A stretch of 64,000 bases of DNA from Ficedula albicollis. Its lineage: Eukaryota > Chordata > Aves > Passeriformes > Muscicapidae. The position numbers were made by a program, and so were the translations under genes. Location of the stretch: contig NC_021679.1 of NCBI RefSeq assembly GCF_000247815.1, positions 36,945,828 to 37,009,827 on the forward strand, in the 5' to 3' direction. This document shows, in pieces, positions 1 through 14,167 of this stretch. The notes below the pieces were generated by a model. That model made no database searches and was not told where the DNA came from. It worked only from the letters and a program-made list of their open reading frames with translations. Position 1 is the first letter of the stretch, and each line of letters starts with the position of its first letter.

Positions 1-314
1 ACAGATCCCAACACAGATCCCAGTACAGATCCCAACACAGATCCCAGTATAGATCCCAATACAGATCCCAATACAGATCCCGGTACAGATCCCATCACAG
101 ATCCAAATACAGATCCCAGCACAGATCCCAACACAGATCCCAGCACAGATCCCAGTACAGATCCCAGCACAGATCCAAATACAGATCCCAGCACAGATCC
201 CAGCACAGATCCCAGTACAGATCTCAACACAGATCCCAGTACAGATCCCAGCACAGATCCCAGTATACATCCAAATACAGATCCCAACACAGATCCCAGC
301 ACAGATCCCAGTAC
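1..314. repeat. 12-bp tandem repeat (ACAGATCCCARY)n, cut by the left window edge
   Basis: About 26 copies of a 12-bp unit with C/T and A/G variation at the last positions (acagatcccaac, acagatcccagt, acagatcccaat). No spacers, so it is a minisatellite. It runs off the start of the window. Confidence 0.97.
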
Positions 315-1010
315 CTGGATGACATTCCCAGTGCCACATCTGGCATTCCTGCCCCTCAAGGGGCAAATTCTGCTCCCCAGCATTTGGGAGGGGTTCTCTC
401 AGAGCTGGCAGCTTTGCAGGAAGCTGAAGGATCCTCTCTCAGCTCACTGTGGGTGCTGGAGCACGTGGATGGAGCAGCAATCTTCTCATCTCCCATCTTC
501 CCATTGGCCATCAATTCCAATCTGATGCAATTCTGGAGGAATTTCAGATTTTTCTCCCTCCTTGGGAGATGGAGCCTCTCATCTGGAGGCTCCCATTAAC
601 TCCTTCCTGCCAGATCTTTGAATTAGGGAAGTTTGCAAGTACAGGAGGGGAAACAAAAGCTTCAGGGGTCAGAAACTTAATCTTTTATTATGCCTGAAGC
701 CAGAAAGTGTAAAAAACAGGCTGAGAATGAAGGAACTGGGACACTTTAATTGTGGTTTCTGTGAAGGAAGAAGAATTCAGTCATTAAATTGACATTTTTC
801 CATTCACTGTTCTTAGAGCCATACAAAATTGTAATGCTGTGATGTTATTACACTTATATTTTCATTATTGAATTAATATTATTTATTCTATTCTATTTAT
901 TGTGTTAGAATTAATATAGCTTAATTCTTAAGCTAACTTAAAGCAATTAAAATTTCAGTTTCTTGTGTATTCGAAATTTCTTTAGCTTGAAAGGGGTTTT
1001 TTTTTTTTTT

Positions 1011-1502
<492 letters not shown>

Positions 1503-3024
1503 GGTGTGTTTTTTTTTTTTTTGGTCATAGAGAAAACTTCATATAAAATCATGAAATAAAAAAGCAAATTTAGGTTTAACCAAGTTGTCTGTTCAGTGCT
1601 ACTGAAAGTCTTGTTCTTGGATCCTTCTTCTCTGCTGATGTGAAAATCCTTCAGTTTATACTTGTGTCTTTAACTTTAAAAATCTGGAATTTAGTAATTC
1701 CTGTTGATTTGCTGTCAAACACTTTGACACCTTTAAATCCTTGTTTTTACTGTGCTTTTCCCCAGTGACATTTGGTGCGTTTGTCATTAATAATATTTAA
1801 TATTTCTCTTTGGCCTTAGTGCTGTTGTGACACATATTTCTAAAAATCAGAGGAATATTTGATTATTTAGTCCCATTTACTTTAGAAATACCTTAAAACA
1901 AAACTTTACAAAATCTCTCAAAGCTTTCTGAAAACTCATTCGATCCTAGGCTAAATTTTTATAGAATTTTGAGCCCTATTCCTGAATAAATAAGATGGAT
2001 ATTTTTAAAATGATCAAACAGATTGAAATAGTAGGGCATTTTTATATAAATATAGACTCAGGGGTGATCCAATGTGAATTATATTAAACTCAGTGGGAAA
2101 TCATCCATTAACCTGAGCGAGAATAGAATCAGAATTCCAGAAACTGAATTCTGCTTTAGGAGCCCTGTGCCTGGGGATTATTCAAATACCTTCCTGATGC
2201 TTTTATCAATGAGTTGGACAATTAGTTGTACTAATTAGCAGCATCACTTGGAAAGAACTACTTGGAGGAAGTGGAGTGACAATGGCAGAGGCAGCCCAGA
2301 GCAGGCAGGGATGGAACTGGGATGAAATTCCTTCTCTGTACAAATTCATTTTGAGTTTTCTCAGCCTTTCCACTTCCAGGATAATTTCAGTTTTGAGCCT
2401 GAATCCAGAGCAGAGTCTGCTGGAATCTCCTCTCTGCTCCCAAGGCAGCATCTGCCCTGCAAGAGAGTTTAAAATAATCAAGATTTGCCAATTATGGAGA
2501 TTAGTGCCAAGAATTTTTAAATAAGAAGTAACACAGTTTAGCTAAGTTTATGTTATTTTCTTTGGGGAGGATTTAATTTTAAACAATGGCATAATGTCAT
2601 GTCTAAAAGAAGACACTTTATTATGTGATGATAAAGTGTCATGAGGCAAAAATATAAACTGTTGGTGTGCTTGCTGCATGAAATTTCTTCTCTCCTAATG
2701 AGTTTGGGGTTCTGGGATAAGAGATTCCTCTGGAAGTCCAGGTTTCCTTTTCTTCTGGTGCTGTGGGTTTGCATATCCAGGTGTTGGTAGAGTTGTGGAG
2801 AAAAGGAAAAAGTTCTGATCTTGGGGTCAACACAAATATATTTACATGAAATCATCTCAGTCAGGAGATAGAAATTGAGGTTTTCTGGTGGGTTGAGTTA
2901 ACATTGCCTATGGAAGAAGTGTTCCAGGAGCAGCTGGACAGGCAAAAGAGTGGACACTGGGGTGGGAGACAAATGGGACAATTGTTTCTCTCTCCTGTAT
3001 ATTTTATTTTATTTTATTTTATTT

Positions 3025-3398
<374 letters not shown>

Positions 3399-3539
3399 TT
3401 TATGTTAATTTTATGTTAATTTTATTTTATGTTAATTTTATGTGTTTGTTTTACCAAATGTCTTCACTTTTGGGGGGATATTTATATTTCATGTGATAAG
3501 GCTGAGATAGAGACACCTAAAGAGAGAACATGAGAATCC

Positions 3540-3602
3540 TGGCCATGGGACTGGATGGGATTTAATGTCCCTTCCAACCCAAACATTCTGGGGTTCTGTG
3601 AT
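3540..3602 (+). mobile_element. CR1 LINE 3' end fragment
   Basis: ggatttaatgtcccttccaa followed by cccaaacattctgggg and ttctgtgatt, the typical CR1 3' terminus. Confidence 0.8.
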
Positions 3603-5905
3603 TAAAAGAAATCAATTATTTTTAAGTATGGAGTAGTAACAACTGAATTTTTTACTAACTCGTTCTTTTGTAGCTTTAGCAACATTTGTTTAGAAGTGGG
3701 AGAAAAGACAAATTGGCATTATACAGACCTCAAATTCTTTGTTTATTTTCTCAGCTCTCATCAGTTTCTCAGTTATCTCAATATTAAATTAAAGATCAGT
3801 GAAGGAGAAAAGTTGATTACATTTCCATTGTGAGCCAGAAAACAGCAATGCTTGTACACCAGGTATGCAGAGGGGCTGAGGGAAACAAATCAAGTTTTCA
3901 AAGTGCTGTGTTACAGATGAATGAAAATAATTTGTAAATTATTCATCAAAATTAATTGTAAGATGTTTTGAGAAAACCAAAATAAACTGGGACATGTGAT
4001 TGTTGGAGAGACTTTTATTCTCCAGACTTTACAGATTTAAATTTTGAGTGTGAACAGCATCAAAGTGTGGAGAATGTCCAAACTGCAGGCAGAGGTATCA
4101 GCTACTCAGGATTTATAGGATTGAAATACTGACTAAACTGATGGCTGATTTTTAACTCTTGCAAATTGAAACTTTGGTTTTTATTTCCTGTAATTGGACA
4201 CAAAAAAATAGATAATATCCCTTCTTACACCTTATGTGCTCAAAGCAGCAGCCCCTCAAATGTCAGCATTGCCAAACCTCTGAAAAATGTTCCTTATATC
4301 CATATATCACAATGTAAAGTGAATATGTTGGTAAGTCAGCTTTATATATATCACATACATATATATAAATATATCAGTGTGTTGTATTTATAAGGATGTA
4401 CCACGTAATTTAAGGAAATGTGATAGTTTGTTGACCTCCCAGCTGATTTCTGAATTAACTTGCAGAAAGACCTGCCTGGTTTTTGGTATTTCACGTTTTT
4501 CACGTGGCCCATGGTGTTGTTAGGCAGTTCCAGCTCGTTTTGGAAGTTGTGTTCATCTGGCCAACTTGTGGTACAAAAGCCCAGGAAAAGGCCATATGTT
4601 CTGCAAAGGTAGCCTTGGAAGGTGGGGTGGCTGCTGCTGCTTTTTTCTTCTGCCATCTGTTCTGCTTTAACTTCATTTTCTCCAGATCCCGTGTCTAGCA
4701 AATACTCAGATAATAGATGGGAATTCTGATCACTGTGGAAGCAAGATTATTGTTTCCAACAATAGATTATTTAGACACTTCCCTTGCTCTTTGGGGTTCT
4801 AACAGTTAAAATTTAGAATTAGGAAGCTGTAAATAGATAATCATTCCTTTTATTTAAACAACAAATACGCTGAGATGCTGCCATGAGCACAGAAGAGATT
4901 TTCAGTGCTGCTGGCTTTAGCAATAAAATGAGCAAAAATCCTGGATTTCTCCAAGTGGCTGCTGCTCTTTCCACTTGGAGTTTCTCATTGCTGTGCCTGT
5001 GGCACTCCTTGCTGCTCCAGCCCAAGCATTCCTGCAGCCACAGGGATTAGGGAAGATCTGGGTTAAGACTAATCCAGCAGAAATGCACAAATCTGGGTTG
5101 ATCCAGGAGGACACAGCCTTGGGAGCAGAGGGATGAGTTGTGCCCTCTGACAGGAATTCCCTCAAACTCCAGGAAAATGGAGCAATAAGGAAAAAAATCT
5201 GGTGTCACCAGAATTTTCAGGCTTTCTGCTGAGGAGACAGCAGAGCCCTGATTTAAGCCAGGCCTTCTTGATTGAGGCTGAATTTGGGGAAACCTGAAAA
5301 TCCTGTGAGCCCTGTGCTTACTGCAAGCATAATAATGTGTATTTTCACTCACTTTTTATCCTGGTTATAGGAATAAAATTAAATAAAAGGCCATACTTAG
5401 ACCAAGGTCATGATTTGCCATCACATGTTCAAGTCACAAAATTCTGCTTGGTTTAGGGGGAAAATCTACAAGGCATTTAGGGAAAAAAAAAAAAAGTTTG
5501 CAAGTCTATAACCTACTTTCAATGGTTCTAAACGACTTTGGGGGGTTTTATATTAATTTATAGAAATGTCCATGTGTGTGAGTGTCTATAAAAAGAGATG
5601 TGTATATAAATAAGCAAAACTGGGCGTCTTTTTGCTATTTTAGTTCTCTGAAGTTTTGTGGTGGATGCTCTCAAGAATATCTCACTTTCAAGTCCTTTTC
5701 TCCATTCTCCAGCTGTGTGGGCTCTGTTTTTACAGCCTGAAATTCTCTCCAAGTGTAAAGCAGGGGAGGACCCCACCTGGACTGGAGAGAATTCTGGTTC
5801 TGTGTGCACGGGTGCTGAAGGACAAAGATCCTTGCACAGAGGGAATTCAGGAATAATTTGCCTTTCTACAAATCTCCATTTCATACAACATGTATTTTAT
5901 TGCAG

Positions 5906-6042
5906 GAAGAAGAGGCTTTATCACAACAAAACGGGCAAAAACCACAAAGACTTGAAGAAACAGCACTTCTCTAATTCTTCCCAAAAGTTCTGAGAACCAC
6001 CAAATCCTAAAGGATTCCATCCACCAGTCTTCCTGATTTCAG
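5906..6042 (+). other. Candidate non-coding 5'UTR exon of MBD5
   Basis: A 137-nt segment is bounded by acceptor tattttattgcag and a consensus donor, TTTCAG|gtaggtg. It has no long frame of its own and lacks the low-complexity character of its surroundings. It is on the same strand as MBD5 and could be one of the upstream UTR exons. Inference from splice signals only. Confidence 0.4.
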
Positions 6043-6686
6043 GTAGGTGAATTCTCTTTTCCTCTCTTTCTGAGTATTCCCATTCCCTGGAAGTGTCCAA
6101 GGTGTTGGAGTATATAAAAATTAAAATATATTAAACCACATAAATATGAAATGAAAGTGTAAGTCTTAGTTTTAAGTAAATAAAAATATACTTTAAGTGC
6201 CTTAAAAAAGTAAAAAGCCCTAAAGCCTGGTTTAAAATTCAGCAACTTAGCCCTAAACATAATGAAAACATAGCAAAACATTGCTTATATTTCTAAATAA
6301 AGCAAATAAAACCATTTACATAAATAGATAAAACTATATATGTAAGTTATATTTGAAAACTGACACTACTTTCCTGCTTTAAAAATTTAATTCTGATGGG
6401 TGTAGAAAAAAAATTTTAAATTTAATTGAATGATTTATAAATAAAAATCCCCTGTATTAAGAAAATATACACAATTTTAAAAAGTGAAAAAAAAAATTAA
6501 AAATAAGGAGAAAAAAAAAAAGAATAAAGCTACAAATGCTGCTGTTGCTTCTGCTCAAGGGGTCTTTGCCAAAAATTTCAGCATAGACTTTAATATTCTG
6601 AACTCTTTGCCTTCAAGACTGATACATTCATGCAATAAACAGCTTTACTAGAACCAACTACTGCTCTTATCTCTTTAAAAACCCAA

Positions 6687-6790
6687 AGCCAGGTTGGACA
6701 GGGCTTGGAGCAGCCTGGGCTGGTGGGAGGGTGGGAATGGATGGGGTTTAAGGTCCCTTCCCACCCAAACCAGTCTGGGCATCACTGATT
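6687..6790 (+). mobile_element. CR1 LINE 3' end fragment
   Basis: ccaggttggacagggcttgg, agcagcctgggctggtggga and ggtcccttcccacccaaacc are in CR1 order. Confidence 0.85.
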
Positions 6791-8802
6791 TCTCTGAAAT
6801 GAAAGACAGTGCAATTAATAAATATAATTTTGTGTGATTTTTTTTTTCCCCTTAACAGAATAAAAATAACAATTACTGTAAAGAAAATCAGACAGAACTG
6901 GATGCTCCCAAACAAAAGCTGCTGCTGTTATTTTCCAGCATGGAGCTCATGGCTTTAATTTGGAATTAACTGGTTTGGAGGAGAGGTTTTCAGTTATGCC
7001 ACAGAGTAAATAAGAAAAACAACCTGAGAAACAGCCAATAATCAAGTTGTTTGATTTAGAAGAAATGCATTTAAAACCCAGCTGAAGTAAAAAGAGAACT
7101 GGCTGACTGCCACCCTCTTTTTTACTCATTTGTGACAGCACACAATTAAAAAGTTCAGTTTGTTGCTCTTACAGGAATAACAGTTTTTGGTACTTTTCTT
7201 GTTTGCTCATAAAAAGTAGCTTTAATTTTAGATCCTCCAAATACTGTAGTTGTAAGAATATTGTTTGTATCTGGAGAGATTAGATGGGGACAGGATTTTT
7301 TTAATCTGTTAGCCCAGACTTGTTATGTAAATAGGAAGCTCACAAAGGAAGGGGACAGCAAAAGGCTCTGAAAAAGCAGATGTGCCTCCCCCAGAGATCA
7401 AGTCACCACTGCATTCCTGCAACTTTTTGGGAAGTTTCTTGTTAGGGATGTGCATGGAATCAAAAAAAAAAAACCAAATTCTGTAGTCCCTGTGTAAATC
7501 CATTTCCATACACTCAGTAGAGATAATTTTATCATTCATTTATTGTTGCTACTTAATTTTGATAAATTCAAAATCAGATTATTCATTTAAATGAACTCTT
7601 TTGATGCTTTGCTGTTGATTTCTTGAGGCCTTTAGAGGAATCTCCTTTCCCTGCTGCTCCTCCAGTCCTTAGCACTGGCCATGTGACCCAGATTTTTTAA
7701 GCCCTGCTATGACTTTAGGTTTTATTCTTGGGTTCTTTCATCCATCTATTGGAATTGTTTCCAGTAAATTGGAGTTTTACAGTGGTTGCTGTGATTAGCA
7801 TTCTGTGCTCATGGGGAATTCTTCATAAGAATGTCTCTGATCAATACCTTTCAATGTGTTTAAACATTAATATATAATTTGATATGAAGAATGTTACATC
7901 CATAGTGGAATTATGATCTAAAATACAATGTTATGCAAATTCTTTAGTGGTGGGTTATACCATCTTTCTGTCTGTTTTTGTCACTGTGAAGATAAATTAT
8001 AATTATATGGATAACCTGCATAAAATGATCATATTTGAAATACTTCTATTCAGTAATATCTGTATATTCAATAATATCTGTGGACTGAATGTTCCTTGTT
8101 AATGCTTGGTATTGAAACCAGGTAAATCCTCTATAGAGCCTAAACACTGAAGTTTTCTAGTGCCCCAGTGCTTAAAAAAATCTAAATATATATTCATAAT
8201 TTATAGGGTGTCATTTATAAAGTCATATTGATTGGGGAAGGACTTTACAGAGTAAATAATTTTTATTGTAAGTAGTTTGCATGTGAAAAAAAAACATTCC
8301 TGAAAGGCTCTGCCAGGTTGGTAAATGCAGTTGGAGACAGCCAAGAGCCATTAATGCCCATTTTTACTCTTAAATTGGGAAGATCAATTGAAAACTCAGT
8401 TAAATTTGGGATACTGATGAAATCAGTGAAGCCAAACTGCAGATTTTGCTTCTAAACTTCACAAAGATATTTCAGTAATCACAGGACATGCTGTATTTGA
8501 TTTCACAGCCAGTGCACTTTGTGACTTTTGTTCTTATACCCTGTCTGTTTGTCTTATCTGAAATTTTTCATTTTCTGTTGGGGTTTTCTGTGCCAGGAGG
8601 AGGTTTTAACAACAACCCAGACCTTGATAAATGGCTTTGAAAGAGATTCCAAAGTGGTGATTTGAAAAATCAGAACTAATTCTTTCCATTTTCCAAAGGA
8701 TTCAAAAATCATTGACGTTGCATTTGGTTTTAATGAAGATTTATTTGGGGAAAAAAGGACAGAAATGGCTCAGGAGCTGGCAGTGTTAGGGAATAATGAG
8801 TC

Positions 8803-8898
8803 AAGGCCAGGCTGGATGGGGCTTGGAGCAACCTGGACTAGTGGAAACAGCTGATTTCAGGGTCCTTGCATCCCAAACCATTCTGGGATTCCATGATC
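8803..8898 (+). mobile_element. CR1 LINE 3' end fragment
   Basis: aaggccaggctggatggggc, gagcaacctgg and cccaaaccattctgggattc. Confidence 0.85.
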
Positions 8899-8955
8899 CA
8901 GCAGCTTGTGTTTCATCTGGGGATTCACCAGTGTCCTGTACCTGAGACTCATTTG

Positions 8956-9003
8956 TAGCTCATCATTTATGGCTCATCATTTATGGCTCATCATTTACAG
9001 CTC
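8956..9003. repeat. Short 14-bp repeat, three copies
   Basis: Units of the type gctcatcatttatg recur three times, the last ending acagctcacc. Confidence 0.85.
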
Positions 9004-10561
9004 ACCAGTGGTGCTGGTGGAACCTTCTACCTCAGCAAAGCTTTTTTTGCAGCATCACAGCTCCAAAATTCAGCTTTTTGTCTTCAGCTGGAGGGTTTTG
9101 GCGTGGATCAGTACAACTCTTCAGTTCCATCAAAGCCATTCCTCAGAAACAAATCTTACTTTGTGTGTGCTACCAAGTAATTGTGTAGGGACTGACAAAG
9201 CAGTCAAGAGAAGTGGAATGAAAGCATTTGTTTTAATTGAAATCCTGTGGTTGTCCCAGCAGATGTGAGTGGGGTGCAGGAGTTCCTCAGATGAGGGCTG
9301 GAGGGAGGCAAGGAGCCAGCCCCAATGGACATAGCCCATCATCCAGAGCACCACAGGAGACTGTCTAAAGCAAAGCTCAAAGTGCAGCAGCAATTCTAAA
9401 AAAACCTAAAAGATCCCCAAGATAACTTGAAGCAAGACCATGAGAAGCAATGTAGGTGAGTATTCTGAATCAGTGCATTTATTGAGCTGGGAAACTTTTG
9501 AATTTTTTTTTTATTATTTTAGTAGTTTTACACTGCAGCAGCAAAGTTTTAAGGCAAAATATTTGAGGCAACATTTAAAAAAACAAACAGAAGATCAGGC
9601 ATCTTCAACATTTGGTGGTGCTGAAGTAGAAAAGCAAACAGTTCAGCAGTTTGGTGGAAGGTGGACAGTGCACCCAAACATGGATTTTTGATAAGAGAAC
9701 AAAGAATGAAACTTTCCTGACCTCAATTGAAGAGATTGTATCCAGCCAGCATGTGAAGCACAGCATTTTAATGGGGAAAAAAGCCACCATTTTGTGCTGT
9801 TGTGATTCAGATGGAGCATTAGTCATAATTGGAGGTAATATATTTTGACATAATCAAACAATAGAACTCCAGTTCTCTGCTGGAAAATCTGCAGCACCAT
9901 TCCTGCCCTGGATGATGTTGGAGTAGCAAAGTGGAGCTGCCTGAGATGGAGCCAGACCTCTCCAGCACAATATCAAATCAAATGCTCTGATTCTTCCAGA
10001 TTTTCCTAATGAAAATACAAGGTTACAGCATGTCAACAACCAGCAGATGGGGAAAAGGAACGTCCTGGGAAGCTCAAAGAACACACTTGGAAACAGAGCT
10101 ATAAATACCAGGCTAATTCCATAGCTTTAAGATTTCTCCAAAGCTTTTTTAAATCCCTCCAGAAAAGGCTGAAGAGATCCCTAATCTGAAGTGACCCAGT
10201 TGAAGGAATGTGTGTGTTTTTATTTTTAAATGAAGTTACATCTACAGTAGTGTTGGGCATCTTAGTGAGTCACTGGAGTGGCTGTGCAATATTTGTTGGA
10301 TCAAAATAAGGATTTTAAACACATTTTCATTCTTATCAGGACTTTCTTTCTCAGAGGAAATGTGGATTTCTGTCTGATCCCCTCAGAACTGATGTGTGCT
10401 GCATTCCCACAGAATCACTGATGGTCACAACTCAACTGGAATCCTTTTTTTGAGAGCTGTCCCTGATTAGGGAGAGCTGACACAAGAGCTCCCAGAATTC
10501 CTTGGTGGAATTTTATGTCAATCTCTTCTTCCTTGGCACAGGATTCCCAAAGAAGTTGGGG

Positions 10562-10752
10562 ATTCCTCATCCCTGGAAGTGTCCAAGGCCAGGTTGGAGG
10601 AACCTGGGATAGTGGAAGGTGTCCCTGCCCATGGCAAGGGTGGCTGGGATGAGCTTTAAGATCCCTCCAGGGATAGTGGAAGGTGTCCCTGCCCATGGCA
10701 AGGATGGCTGAGATGAGCTTTAAGATCCCTCCAATCATTTTGGGATTCTCCT
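10562..10752 (+). mobile_element. CR1 LINE 3' end with an internal 64-bp duplication
   Basis: ccctggaagtgtccaaggcc, agtggaaggtgtccctgccc and gagctttaagatccctcc. The last part is duplicated (10606-10669 and 10670-10733). Confidence 0.87.
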
Positions 10753-12880
10753 TCCATTGGAATCTCCTCATTCCTTAAAAATATCCCAGATTTTCTTGGT
10801 GTGTGTTTGCTCATGCTGAGATCAAAGGCAGGAGGTGTTTTGCAGTACTGGACCTAACCTTATAATTTACAAAATAATATTATAAAAATAATATTAAAAT
10901 ATTAAAAAAATTATTCTTTATTTTAAAATAAATTTCATGTCTATTGATTAATTTTTAATAAATTAATGTCATTTCTATTGGTATTAACCAGAAGAATGCA
11001 AAGCAGAGCAACCAGCCTGTGCCAGATTTAGAAATCAGGGCTCTTATAGAACAGCTGAAAGGGTTGGGTTTGTTTATTGTAGGAAAAAAGGGAACACTGT
11101 AGGATGGGCAGAAAAAAGAGATAAGGGGGTTTTATCAAAGCAGTGTGGTGGGGGTTGCTCTGTAGATTAAAAAAAAAAAAACAAACTAAAAAGCAAGTTC
11201 AGCTTGCACCAAGTGTAATTTAGGAGAGGTGGAATGAGAAAACAGGCCAGGGGTTTTTTGTTTTACCTCATATCTGACTGCAAATATGGATGGAAAACTG
11301 GGATATTTTACCTATCACTGTCAGGAAACTTTTAAAAACACACAAAGAAGGAGCTTCCAGAGAAAATGTCAGTAATTTTCACCTTCCCCACTGGCCATGG
11401 GCTGAGCATTTTGCTCTCCTGAGATCCCTCTTTGTTCCCATCCTCAGTTTAATTCTGTCACCTTAATTTTGGGATTAAATTTCTCTCATTTCCCTGCAAA
11501 CCTTTTCCATTCCCAACAGCACCTTTCAGTTGAAGGTGTGCAGTAAAAATGACCCAAAGGACCTTTATTTTCTGAAAGAAAATGCTTTGAAAAGCTCTTC
11601 TATTAGATAGAGTGAAATTCAGGTTCAGCAGCCTTTGGAATTTGGCTGAGTCCAGGAGCTGCTGCAGAGGAACATGAGAAACAAATACCTGCAGCACAAA
11701 TGTTAAATATGTGGTGCTGAAGAATTGCCTGAGTGCTTCTTTGCCCACATTTTCCCCAATAATTCACTTTTTTTGGAGCAGAACATCCTCAATATCTGCA
11801 TTAGGCAATTCCAGAGCCGTTTTTTGGGGCACTTTCAGAGAATAAAGAGCTGTTGGAGTTGTAAGTTAAGATGTATATTGTCCTTCAGCTGGGATGGGAG
11901 CAGTGCATTTTCCAGGCTCTTATCTTTTTTGGAGCTTTGTTCCTCAACTCTTGGATGTGCTGCATCCTTAAAGGGCCACATGGTTTTAATTCCTTACTCT
12001 CATTTTTCTTTTCCCTGCTTTGATGAGCTGGTGGAATTCTCTTATGCTTGTCAAGCCTGACTGTGATTCTCCCTTTTGTTTAGCTCCTTCTCAAGAGAAT
12101 CAAACTTTTTCTGCTTTGGGGGTATTTCTCAAACAGGAAAATCAGGTTTTTCAGAGCAAAGCCAGGGATGCCTGGCAGAGCTGAGCATCACCACCAGGTA
12201 CCACCTTTGTGCATCAAAAATGAATTTAAAAATAAATTTGTTGTGTTTGGATGACAAATCCCCTCCAAGGAATCGTTTATCATAAAGCAGGGAATGCATT
12301 TTCCAGGAGCCAGGCTCCACTCCTCACACTTTATTGGCCAAGGAAATTTATAATTTATCCTTATTATGGTGATGGTGTGAAACACATCTGATCATTGTTA
12401 TGTAAGAATTCATCTCCAGATCACACAGACACCAACTTGGAGGCACTTTGCTCCTTTTAGAGGGCTAAAAATACCTTGGCTTGCTGAAAAGTGAAGGGAT
12501 TGGGGCAGCCAGATACTCCTGAAACACAAAATTTTATTTAAAAGTGGGGAGGGGGGTATAAAGGTAAAAATTTTGATCATCTGTGTTGCCAGAATTCAGG
12601 TTAAATGGAGTAAGGCTGATTTTATAAAAAGAAATCATACATTGACAGTTTCTGAAATATTAGATTCTTTTTTCCATGCTGTGATGTTTGATAGAAATGA
12701 AATGTGTACAAAACAAGAAGTGGGAATAGTTATTTCATCATTTATCCTAAGAAACCTTTCTAAGTGTTTACAAATATGAAGAAATAATTAAGAGTCATTT
12801 AATACTGGAATCTTAACCTCCTAAGTGGAGTGTGTTGCTCACTGTTGCTTATTTTTCTGTTTTAACTGATTATTTTCCAG

Positions 12881-12938
12881 CTTGGAGTGAACAAGATGAA
12901 CAGACCCACCTTCAATCTAATGCTTAATGAGGAAAAAG
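12881..12938 (+). other. Possible small 5'UTR exon
   Basis: A 58-nt segment has a good acceptor (ctgattattttccag) and a donor-like AAAAAG|gtcagg. It includes in-frame stops and an ATG (acaagATGAAC). It fits the pattern of a short UTR exon upstream of MBD5, but signals of this quality also occur by chance in 64 kb. Confidence 0.25.
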
Positions 12939-14070
12939 GTCAGGATTTTTTCATTTTTCATTTCAATCCCCTGCCCCACTTAATTAATACATTAACAATT
13001 ACTTTTTATGGGCCTTACTGGTTTCAAACCTTTTAAATAACAAAACAAAGGTGTTGTTTTAATGGCAGGGTGAGCAAGAATATTTTTAAATCCAGTGGTG
13101 AATTCAGGAAAGAGCTGACTCAGAGCAGTGTGAGTAGAAAAAGGGGCTGGAGAAGGAAAGGTCATGTATACAAATCTTCATCAAGATTGATTTAAAAATG
13201 ATTAAACTCATAACTAATAAATCTCTGCTACAGCAAGAAGGAAACATTTGGCATTTAAAAAGGATTAAAACAACTTTTTTTTTTAAAATAAAACAACTTT
13301 TTTTTTTTAAATATCCTTGAACTTTTGCATTTTTTTTTTATTTTTTTTTTTTAGAAAACAGAGAAAACTCTCTCAAATAAAACAGTGGGGCCAAATTCTC
13401 CAAATACTTCCACATTCAATTAGTAAGTAATTGTCTGCTAATGGAGAGATTAATCAGATTTGTAGCATCCCAGGGTCCAGAGGCAGTCCAGACTCTCCAA
13501 TATTATTCCATTTATGCCAGATAAGGCAGAGGTGTCTGAAGAGCTGATTTTTATTGTTCTCATCTATTTTTTAATACCTTAAGTGTGTTTTCATCAGGGA
13601 AATTGCTGAGCAGAGCTACATAATTCAATAAACAGTTGGAAAAGGGGCACTTGGAGAAAAAATTCCAAGGGTTTAAAAATAGTACAGCCACGTGATTACT
13701 ACTTTGGCACAAAAGCATAATTTATGGGTTTAATTTTCAATCTTGCTACAGTTCTGACATTCTCCTGCACAGGAGATCAGGCTGAATAATTCAAATTATT
13801 GAAATATTGCTCCGTCCTCAGCTTCAGGTGTGTGGTACAAAGGAGGTTGATATTGTTTCTTGAAAATATGGGAGGATGGGTTTTTCATTTTTGCCATTTA
13901 TTGCTTCATTTGTGGTCTCAAAATTAATGGAGATCTGGGGCTATTCAAAAATTATTTTCCAGCACTCAGAGCCTTTCCCCAGGTTTTCAAGAATCTTAAT
14001 TTTTTTTCCTGTTTTTTAATTGTTTGGTTAAAATCGAATTGATTTAGCATGGTCAGTTTTTGAAAGAGTT

Positions 14071-14167
14071 CCTTCCAACTTTTCTTTTTTTTTCCTTTTA
14101 AATTAAATCTTTATTTTTCCTTCCAACTTTTTTTTTTTTTCCTTTTAAATTAAATCTTTATTTTTCC
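14071..14167. repeat. 48-bp tandem duplication, T-rich
   Basis: ccttccaacttt ... aaatctttatttttcc at 14071-14118 and 14119-14167. Confidence 0.9.

Noticed and set aside
1..314. CRISPR-like array
   Set aside because: Units are directly adjacent with no unique spacers, and the genome is eukaryotic.
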